The translations under genes were made by a program, and so were the position numbers. Shown piece after piece: positions 49,829 to 55,827 of a stretch of DNA of 55,827 bases. The number at the start of each line of letters is the position of its first letter. The first letter of the stretch is position 1. The DNA comes from JAJDGF01 sp031549325. Its GTDB lineage: Bacteria; Bacillota; Clostridia; Christensenellales; Aristaeellaceae. The stretch spans positions 1 through 55,827 of the forward strand of contig JAVBQA010000014.1 in NCBI GenBank assembly GCA_031549325.1, given 5' to 3'. Below the pieces are notes generated by a model. It was not told the DNA's origin. It saw only the letters and a program-made list of their open reading frames with translations, and did no database searches.

Positions 49829-50638
49829 TTATGTCATGTCTGGTCGAAAACTCTTCTTTTCGCGGTACCCAAGCACGTTTGATATCGTTTGCGCCGCACG
49901 CAACACCTCTTCACGAGCGGCCTCCAGGTGGCGCTCCTGCATCACGTTGGACAGACCGGATACGCTCAGCGCATAGCGCACCTGCCCATCCCGGTCAAAG
50001 ATCGGCGCCGCCACGCAGCGCAGGCTGTCCATAATCTCCCGGTCGTCGTAGGCATATCCTTGCGCTCGGATCTGATTCAGCTCGCGCTCGAGCGCGTCCC
50101 GGTCGGTGATTGTGCGCTCGGTCATCTGCGGCATGCCGTGCGTGGACAGGATGTGCTTGATCTCGGCTGGCGTCCTGTAGGCCAGCATGACCTTGCCCAG
50201 ACCCGTGCAGTGCATCGGCAGTCGCGTTCCAATTTCCGACACGATGCGCATCATGTGCGTGGAGTCCAGCTTTGACAGGTAGAGCACCTGCCCTTTGTCT
50301 TCGGTCGCCAAGTGCACCATCTCGCCTAGCCGCCGGTTCAGATTCTGCATGGCGGGCATGGCCAGCTCGCTGATGTTCCAGTTGCGCGAAACCAAGCTGC
50401 CCAACTCAAACAACCGTATGCCCAGAAAATAGCATCCGTTTGTCGGCGACTGGCGCACGTAGTCATAGTCGCGCAGCGTGGTGATCAGCCCGTGGATCGT
50501 GCTCTTGGGACGCCTCAGCGCGTCAGCGATTTCCGTGAGCATCATTTCCCTGTTTTCGCGCGCAAGAAGCTCAAGAATTTCGAGCGCCCTGGTGACAGAC
50601 TGCACGTGGGAAGCGCCGGCTTTTTCAGAAGGGTTCAT
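49829..50638 (-). CDS. IclR-family transcriptional regulator
   Basis: A 269-aa regulator with an N-terminal winged helix (VTRALEILELLARENREMMLTEIADALRRPKSTIHGLI, residues 14-52) and the C-terminal effector domain (ALGSLVSRN to GLSNVMQER). IclR proteins often control aromatic and meta-cleavage operons. It is the first gene of the operon, 6 bp before the hydrolase, so it is co-transcribed with and probably controls the pathway. A promoter candidate is at 50692-50721. Effector unknown. Confidence 0.94.
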   Translation of the reverse strand: MNPSEKAGASHVQSVTRALEILELLARENREMMLTEIADALRRPKSTIHGLITTLRDYDYVRQSPTNGCYFLGIRLFELGSLVSRNWNISELAMPAMQNLNRRLGEMVHLATEDKGQVLYLSKLDSTHMMRIVSEIGTRLPMHCTGLGKVMLAYRTPAEIKHILSTHGMPQMTERTITDRDALERELNQIRAQGYAYDDREIMDSLRCVAAPIFDRDGQVRYALSVSGLSNVMQERHLEAAREEVLRAAQTISNVLGYREKKSFRPDMT

Positions 50639-50660
50639 CGCGGCATCTCCTCTGTAAAAA

Positions 50661-50969
50661 ATGGCGAATACCCCTTGGTCTACTTGGCTTCACAATACCA
50701 CATATCGAGTCGCCATCGCAAGCACTGTGTTCGTCCATTGGGAACGATTATTCGAATATGGCGAAAACCCGGCCTCGCTTCGGCCGGATGCCGCGATAGT
50801 GACCACCGGCGAACCCGCGAAAAAGGCCTTGATCGCATCGCTGCTGGAGAAGCAAATCCAGCGCTGGAAGTGGACGAACGCGCAAGTTCCATGGGCCGTG
50901 CCGCCCGAAACGGTTTTCATGTGGCGATCGGCCTCTGAAGCGGACTACATAGGAGGAGGGATATCATGA
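50661..50969 (+). pseudogene. Remnant-like ORF upstream of the HdeD gene
   Basis: A 102-codon open frame; only the last ~60 residues look protein-like (EPAKKALIASLLEKQIQRW and VPWAVPPETVFMWR). The promoter of the divergent IclR gene overlaps its start. It ends in TCATGA, where AGGAGG and an ATG overlap the stop, as if a gene once followed in the same operon. I do not recognise the family. Probably the 3' end of a decayed gene. Confidence 0.3.
50692..50721 (-). promoter_or_regulatory. Candidate promoter of the IclR/meta-cleavage operon
   Basis: On the minus strand TTGCGA (50721-50716), 18 bp, TATTGT (50697-50692), about 50 bp before the iclR ATG. Moderately matched elements. Confidence 0.4.
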
Positions 50970-51115
50970 GACACTATCGCGAGGAGCTCGCATCCACCCC
51001 GCATGCGCGGGATTCGCGCCGGACAGCCTGCCGAAGCCCGACGCGCGGCGGTGGACTTCATCGCAGGGCCAGCAGGCCCGACACATTTCAACAGAATTCG
51101 TTAGGGGGTAATCTC

Positions 51116-51676
51116 GTGAAAAGCAATGCAATGCGCTGGGTTCTACTGATCTTTGGTGTCCTGTTGATCGTCATGGGCATCGTTCTGTTCGCCACGCCAG
51201 CCGCGAACTCCATCGTGCTGGCCTATGCCATGTCCGCGCTGATGTTTGTGTACGGCATCGCGGAGATCATTTTCTTTATCTGCCGGCACGACCGGGGCGC
51301 ATCCGGATGGATGCTGGCGGACGGCATCATCACCACGATTCTGGGCGGACTGTTGCTGTTCACCGACGGCGTAAAGATCCCCACGATGACGCTGCTGTTC
51401 TCGATGTGGGTTCTGTTCACCGGCGTGACGCGCACGACCGCGTCGTTCGCGGCCAAGGATCTGGGCTCCCCGAACTGGGGCTGGGTGCTGGCGGCTGGCA
51501 TCATCGGCATTCTCGCGGGCACCTGGCTGATGTTCGATCCGTTGCTGGCCTTCATCAGCATCGGATATTTGCTGCCCGCCGTGTTCGTGGTGCAGGGCGT
51601 CTCGGCGGTCGCGGCGTTCTTCTCGACAAGCGACGACGATTGGTCCAGCGCGAATCATCGGAGGGGCACACCATGA
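51116..51676 (+). CDS. HdeD/DUF308-family membrane protein
   Basis: A 186-aa protein with six hydrophobic segments, beginning WVLLIFGVLLIVMGIVLF, in the three-repeat pattern of HdeD proteins (GI..I..G......P......L). HdeD is linked to acid resistance in enterobacteria; here the role is not known. GTG 51116 follows AGGGGGT. ATG 50966 has a fine AGGAGG and is in frame, but would add 50 Arg-rich residues with no family match, so I prefer the GTG. The stop overlaps the next gene's ATG. Confidence 0.82.
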   Translation: MKSNAMRWVLLIFGVLLIVMGIVLFATPAANSIVLAYAMSALMFVYGIAEIIFFICRHDRGASGWMLADGIITTILGGLLLFTDGVKIPTMTLLFSMWVLFTGVTRTTASFAAKDLGSPNWGWVLAAGIIGILAGTWLMFDPLLAFISIGYLLPAVFVVQGVSAVAAFFSTSDDDWSSANHRRGTP

Positions 51677-52332
51677 ACCAAGCATTTTCCTCGCTGCTTT
51701 CGCCCGCTGTGGGCATCATGATCAGCCCGTTCCCCATCGTGGGCCTGATCCTGATCCTGCTCAGCGACAAGGCGCGCAAAAACAGCATCACCTACATGCT
51801 CGGATGGATTATGGGAACCGCCACAGTATTCACCATCGCGATGCTGTCCGTCAGCGTCACGGTGACGAACCAAAGCGATCCAGGCCCGCTGAAGCGGCTG
51901 GTGTTCATTGCGCTGGGCGCGCTGATGCTCTGGCTCGCGTGGCGAGAGTTCAGCAAGCGGCCCAAAGAGGGAGAACCGGTCAACACGCCGAAGTGGTTTG
52001 ACAAGATGGCCAGCATCTCGCCCATCGGAGCCGCCGGATTTGGCTTCTTCCTCAGCGGGCTGAACCCCAAAAACCTGCTGCTGTCCCTGGGCGCGGGCGC
52101 CTCCGTCGGCGCGCTGGCGCTGCCGGGAGGCGAGGAAGTCGTCTTGGCGGTCGTCTTCACGGGACTCGCCAGCCTGACGATCATCATACCGACCGTGCTG
52201 TTCCTGATCCTGGGCCACCGGATGGGCAACGCGCTAAAGGCCCTCGAGGCGTTTCTGATCTCGAACAACGCCGTCATCACCGCGCTTCTGCTGATGATGA
52301 TCGGCCTGAACATGATCGGCAAGGCATTCTAG
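51673..52332 (+). CDS. GAP/Sap-family multi-span membrane protein
   Basis: A 219-aa protein with six or so hydrophobic segments and a GLNPKNLLLSLGAG block near residue 130, which is typical of the GAP/Sap (LysE-like) family. Those proteins are thought to move small molecules or lipids; the substrate here is unknown. It starts at ATG 51673, inside the HdeD stop (ATGA), and precedes the SulP gene by 25 bp. Confidence 0.75.
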   Translation: MNQAFSSLLSPAVGIMISPFPIVGLILILLSDKARKNSITYMLGWIMGTATVFTIAMLSVSVTVTNQSDPGPLKRLVFIALGALMLWLAWREFSKRPKEGEPVNTPKWFDKMASISPIGAAGFGFFLSGLNPKNLLLSLGAGASVGALALPGGEEVVLAVVFTGLASLTIIIPTVLFLILGHRMGNALKALEAFLISNNAVITALLLMMIGLNMIGKAF

Positions 52333-52357
52333 CAAAGGCGCGAGAAAGGAGCGGCCC

Positions 52358-54010
52358 ATGATGAAGACAGGCCTTCGCGCATTCCAGAGATACCGGCTTG
52401 CTGATCTGAAAAACGACGCGCTCGCCGGGCTGATTGTGGCTGCGCTGACCATTCCCGTCGCCATGGGCTATGCGGGCGTTGCCGGCCTGCCCCCGATCTA
52501 CGGGCTGTATGCCTCGATCTTGCCGGTGCTTGGCTATGCGCTGTTCTCCAGTTCCCCGCAGATGATCTTTGGCATGGACGCATCCGCCAGCGCCATCACG
52601 GGTTCCTGCCTGGCGGCGCTGGGCATCGCAGCCGGTTCTCTGGACGCGCCGGGCGCGGCGGCGGCGCTGTCCTTCTTCACCGCCCTGTTCCTGCTGCTGT
52701 TCGCGGCGCTTCGGATGGGCCGATTCACCGAGTACATCTCCATGCCGGTGATGAGTGGGTTCATGTCGGGCACGGCGCTGTCCATCCTATTCGGGCAGCT
52801 GCCCAAGATCGTGGGTGTCAGCGCGGAAGGAAGCGGTTTTCTGTCCAGTCTGGGTTCGCTCATCCGCCAGCTGCCCGCGCTCAATTGGCCGTCGCTCGTG
52901 ATCGGCATGGTAACCATCGCCTTGCTGCTGATCGGCCGGCAACGGTTCCCAAAGCTCCCTATGGCGCTGATTGTGATGGCGGTTGGCACGCTTGCGGCGT
53001 TCCTGTTCCGGCTGGACCGGCTTGGCGTGGCGATCGTGGGCGAGATCCCCTTGGGACTGCCGCCCATCCGGTTGCCCAACCTTCTGCACATGCATTCCCT
53101 GAGCACCTACATCGGCGCGGGGTTCATGATGGCGGTTGTGATTTTTGCCGATTCCCTGATGTCCGCAAACAGCTTTGCCCAGCGCAACGGCTATGAACTG
53201 ATCGGCAACCGTGAAATCTTCGCGTTTGGCTGCGCCAATCTGATGGCGTCGCTGAGCGGCTGTGCGCCCACGAGCGCGTCCGTCTCCAGAACGGCGGCCA
53301 GCGAGCAGTTCCACGGTAAGACGAAACTCGTGTCGCTGGTGGCGGTCCTCGTCATTGCCCTGGTGGTGTCCCTGCTCAGCGGAACGCTATACTACATGCC
53401 TCAACCCATGCTGGGCGGCATCGTGTTCACGGCTCTCTTGAGCGTGGTGGATGTGCGGGTGATCCGAAGCCTGTTTCACTACAACCGCCGCGAGGCCGCA
53501 ATCTGGATCGCCTCGGCTGCAGGCGTGCTGCTCGTCGGCGTGCTGTTTGGCGTGCTGGTGGGCGTGATCCTGTCGTTTGTCGACGTCATCCTGCGCATGA
53601 CCAAGCCATCGGAGGCATATCTGGGCAGGATCCCCGGGCGAGACGGCTATTTCGATTTGGCGACGCACAAAAGCGCCAAGCCAATCCCGGACACGGCAAT
53701 CTATCGGTTTAGCGCCCGGCTCTTCTTTGCAAACGTGGCCACCTTCAGCGCCGGGATCAGAAAGGTGATCGAGATCGAACATCCCCGTCTTCTGGTGATC
53801 GACGCCTCCGGCATCAACAGCGTAGACGCGACCGCGGCGGACGAACTCAGCCGGCTGTTTCGGGAGCTGGACGAAATGGGGATCATCTGGCGCATCGCAG
53901 GACAAATTGAGCAAGTGAACCGCCAGATGCGCTCGCTCGGCCTGCCTGTGGACGCGCACATCGCAAAGACGATCGAGGAGGCCCTTGATGAACGACACAA
54001 ACCTGCGTGA
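52358..54010 (+). CDS. SulP-family anion transporter with STAS domain
   Basis: A 550-aa transporter. The membrane part (residues 1-420) has 12-14 spans and the SulP signature LIVAALTIPVAMGYAGVAGL and PPIYGLYASILPVLGYALF. GCAPTSASVSRTAASEQ in the middle is the other family motif. The C-terminal STAS domain (about 435-545) contains LLVIDASGINSVDATAADEL. SulP proteins carry sulfate, bicarbonate or other anions; this one cannot be assigned. AAAGGAG precedes ATG 52358, and the next gene begins inside its 3' end. Confidence 0.93.
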   Translation: MMKTGLRAFQRYRLADLKNDALAGLIVAALTIPVAMGYAGVAGLPPIYGLYASILPVLGYALFSSSPQMIFGMDASASAITGSCLAALGIAAGSLDAPGAAAALSFFTALFLLLFAALRMGRFTEYISMPVMSGFMSGTALSILFGQLPKIVGVSAEGSGFLSSLGSLIRQLPALNWPSLVIGMVTIALLLIGRQRFPKLPMALIVMAVGTLAAFLFRLDRLGVAIVGEIPLGLPPIRLPNLLHMHSLSTYIGAGFMMAVVIFADSLMSANSFAQRNGYELIGNREIFAFGCANLMASLSGCAPTSASVSRTAASEQFHGKTKLVSLVAVLVIALVVSLLSGTLYYMPQPMLGGIVFTALLSVVDVRVIRSLFHYNRREAAIWIASAAGVLLVGVLFGVLVGVILSFVDVILRMTKPSEAYLGRIPGRDGYFDLATHKSAKPIPDTAIYRFSARLFFANVATFSAGIRKVIEIEHPRLLVIDASGINSVDATAADELSRLFRELDEMGIIWRIAGQIEQVNRQMRSLGLPVDAHIAKTIEEALDERHKPA

Positions 54011-54290
54011 ACTGCGGCGGCTTCGCTCCGCCACCGACGAACTGGCGATGATCCGAACGCAGCTCGCGAACGAGCGCACCTTTCTGGCCTATGTTCGCAC
54101 GTTTATCGGCGCCTTCGGCGCGGGCGTCGGACTGATCAAGCTGACCGACGACCCGGCCTTCGTTGGCACGGGATTCGGGCTGGCCATCATCGCGCCGCTG
54201 ATCCTGGCCGTCGGCCTCGTTCGCATGGTGCGCACGAAGCGCAGGCTGCTGCGGACCAGATGGATAGACGCCGCAAGCAGGGACCCTTAA
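53988..54290 (+). CDS. DUF202 (YidH-like) small membrane protein
   Basis: A 100-aa protein with the DUF202 signature LANERTFLAYVRTFIGAFGAGVGL, then a second span (GLAIIAPLILAVGLVRMV). It overlaps the SulP gene by 23 bp, with GAGGAGG inside that gene. ATG 53988 is preferred over the adjoining TTG 53985. Function unknown; co-transcription with a SulP gene is seen. Confidence 0.85.
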   Translation: MNDTNLRELRRLRSATDELAMIRTQLANERTFLAYVRTFIGAFGAGVGLIKLTDDPAFVGTGFGLAIIAPLILAVGLVRMVRTKRRLLRTRWIDAASRDP

Positions 54291-54404
54291 TCCCGGCGCA
54301 GCAGCGCCGCCCGCGCTCGTCACGATACAGCCGGATGCCTTTTGCGCGGCATCCGCACACCAGTCGGCGGCGCGGGAAACACAACCGAACAGAGGGCATG
54401 AATG

Positions 54405-54539
54405 ATGTCATCGAAGGACAAGCTGAACAACGGCAAGATCGCCGTCGTCGCCAACTGCGACGAGCCAAGCCCAATCTTCATCGACAACGCCATGAAGCAG
54501 CTTGGCGGCGAAATCTTCCGCACCATTGCGACCAAGTAA
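54405..54539 (+). CDS. Short ORF of unknown function, possible gene remnant
   Basis: ATG 54405 to TAA 54537-54539, 44 aa: starts MSSKDKLNNGKIAVV and ends GGEIFRTIATK. GAGGG lies upstream. The KIAVVAN and IDNAMKQLGG segments look like a Rossmann-type fragment, so it could be the 3' end of a decayed oxidoreductase or a genuine small protein. It sits 26 bp before the DUF1254 gene. I do not recognise it. Confidence 0.4.
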   Translation: MSSKDKLNNGKIAVVANCDEPSPIFIDNAMKQLGGEIFRTIATK

Positions 54540-54564
54540 GTTTAGCGATCAGGAGGTTAATCAC

Positions 54565-55827
54565 ATGTTGTTCCAAGAGAAGCTATATCAATCGCGCGCG
54601 TTTGAGTCTGCCCTGTGGGGCATGCCCGCCGTCAACTTTCTGGCGATGCGCCGGGCATATTTGGAAGACATCGGCGCGCAATACAACGACCTGATCTATT
54701 TCAGTCAGCTCGCCAACTGGAAGTTTCAGACGACCACACCCAACAACGCGAATTTCTACTCCATGTTCTTCGCCAACCTGAAGAGCGGCCCGGTCATCTT
54801 GGAGATTCCAAGGTCCACGCACATCGAGCTGTTTGGCAGCGTCATCGACGGCTGGAACATTCCCATCGCAGACGTGGGCATCGACGGCCTCGACGGGGCG
54901 CAAGGCGGCAAATATTTGTTCCTGCCGCCGGATTACGACGGGGAGATCCCGGACGGATACTTTGCGGCCAAATCGCCGACATACAACATCTATTCTCTGT
55001 TCCGCGCGACGCCCAAGGCCAACGATGACAAGCAGCGCGAGGACGCGCGCGCCTTCCATGCGGGCATCCGCATCCACCCGCCGGGCGCGCCCGGGCGCTG
55101 CGGCGCGCAGATCGACGCGGCGGACAAACTGTACGAGGGCATCGCCCCGTACGATCTGCGCTACTTCTACATGCTCGACCAGATGGTGAAGGAAGAACCC
55201 GTTTGGGAACGCGACTTCGCGTTCCGTCAGATCCTCCACCACATCGGCATCGGCGATGGGCTGACCTTCGCGCCGACCGAGCGGCAGCAGGAACTGCTCG
55301 AGGACGCAATCCGTGAGGCGCAAGCGTTCATGATGGAAAACGAATGCGAAAGCGACTGGACGTTCTATCCGGACACCCAGTGGAAGCGCCTGGCGGGCAA
55401 GACATTCGCCACCACCGGGAAAACGTGCATCCTGCCCGACAGGCTGGATTACGATGCCCGCGCCGCCGGATTCTTCGCGTTCTTTGGCGCGCCGGTCAAG
55501 GTGCCGCCCAATCTGTACCTGAAGTCCCACAAAGACGCGAGCGGGGAGATTCTGCACGGTTCTCACACATACCGCCTGCGCGTGCCCGCGAACTGCCCCA
55601 CGACCCAGTTCTGGAGCCTGAACACCTACGACAACGCAACCGCCGGATTCCTGCGCGGCGTGGATTGCGTCGGCCTTGATACGCTGAATCACGACATTCG
55701 CTGTGGCGACGACGGCAGCGCTGACTTCTTCTTCTGCCCCGAACGACCGTCCGCACAGAACGCGAACTGGCTGCCGACACTCCCCGGCGTGGATTTTTTC
55801 GTTGTCTTCCGCAATTATGTGCCGCTC
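54565..55827 (+). CDS. DUF1254/DUF1214 family protein, truncated by the window edge
   Basis: An open frame of 421 codons from ATG 54565 (AGGAGGT 8 bp upstream) to the last base with no stop. The N-terminal half matches DUF1254 (ALWGMPAVNFLAMRRA, then NNANFYSMFFANLKSGPVIL). The C-terminal half matches DUF1214 (TTQFWSLNTYDNATAGFLRG, ANWLPTLPG, FFVVFRNYVPL). The function of this family is poorly known; related proteins appear in envelope and stress settings. No signal peptide is evident. At most a few residues appear to be missing at the C-terminus. Confidence 0.88.
   Translation, partial: MLFQEKLYQSRAFESALWGMPAVNFLAMRRAYLEDIGAQYNDLIYFSQLANWKFQTTTPNNANFYSMFFANLKSGPVILEIPRSTHIELFGSVIDGWNIPIADVGIDGLDGAQGGKYLFLPPDYDGEIPDGYFAAKSPTYNIYSLFRATPKANDDKQREDARAFHAGIRIHPPGAPGRCGAQIDAADKLYEGIAPYDLRYFYMLDQMVKEEPVWERDFAFRQILHHIGIGDGLTFAPTERQQELLEDAIREAQAFMMENECESDWTFYPDTQWKRLAGKTFATTGKTCILPDRLDYDARAAGFFAFFGAPVKVPPNLYLKSHKDASGEILHGSHTYRLRVPANCPTTQFWSLNTYDNATAGFLRGVDCVGLDTLNHDIRCGDDGSADFFFCPERPSAQNANWLPTLPGVDFFVVFRNYVPL

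Noticed and set aside
1..55827. tRNA, rRNA, replication origin or phage genes
   Set aside because: No cloverleaf, rRNA-like stretch, DnaA-box cluster, integrase or structural phage gene was seen.

Overview
The window is a 55.8 kb, GC-rich, gene-dense stretch. I read it as an anaerobic, probably Firmicute/Clostridia genome, perhaps Christensenellales-like. The case rests on LplB/YtcP-type sugar permeases, YesM/YesN-type two-component regulators, sigma-A promoters (TTGACA-N17-TAAAAT) with strong AGGAGG ribosome sites, and an oxygen-sensitive type of tungsten aldehyde oxidoreductase with its own electron-transfer proteins. No rRNA or tRNA was seen, so taxonomy is inference. The solute-binding proteins lack a clear lipobox, which is unusual for a monoderm.

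Layout. (1) 1-131: tail of an IS630-like transposase. (2) 158-9600, minus strand: one operon read atuA-like, DUF4387, two sugar ABC permeases, solute-binding protein, two ADP-ribosylglycohydrolase-family proteins, LacI regulator. It has a clear promoter and two AACCGGTT boxes. (3) 9848-11785: secreted protein of seven BIG2-like repeats. (4) 11994-28717, minus strand: a tungsten-enzyme island. It holds a MoaD-like carrier, aldehyde:ferredoxin oxidoreductase, polyferredoxin, a 1051-aa flavin/iron-sulfur fusion, NuoF-like and NuoE-like subunits, two MOSC proteins (one fused to MogA), two MoeA proteins (one fused to a binding-protein domain), tungstate transporter tupABC behind a structured leader, MoaA and MoaC. 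The parts fit a bifurcating tungsten aldehyde oxidoreductase made beside its cofactor pathway and metal importer.

(5) 28718-31291: a secreted Fn3/carbohydrate-binding-like protein between two inverted ~220-bp MITE-like elements. Each element has 11-bp terminal inverted repeats, and each is flanked by a different duplicated hairpin. (6) 31292-36564: three secreted type B carboxylesterases and a gene remnant. (7) 36779-44781: a xylose-type sugar ABC transporter, divergent from a histidine kinase / binding protein / AraC-type response regulator operon. The shared promoter region carries two 11-bp direct repeats 21 bp apart. (8) 45009-50638, minus strand: IclR regulator plus the lower meta-cleavage pathway (hydrolase, hydratase, acetaldehyde dehydrogenase, aldolase, 2Fe-2S ferredoxin, extradiol dioxygenase). 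(9) 50640-55827, plus strand: gene remnants, then HdeD-like, GAP-like, SulP-STAS and DUF202 membrane proteins, and a DUF1254/DUF1214 protein cut by the window edge.

The best candidates for less-described biology are the hairpin-flanked MITE pair, the atuA/DUF4387/ADP-ribosylglycohydrolase sugar operon, the tupA leader RNA, and the direct-repeat activator site.
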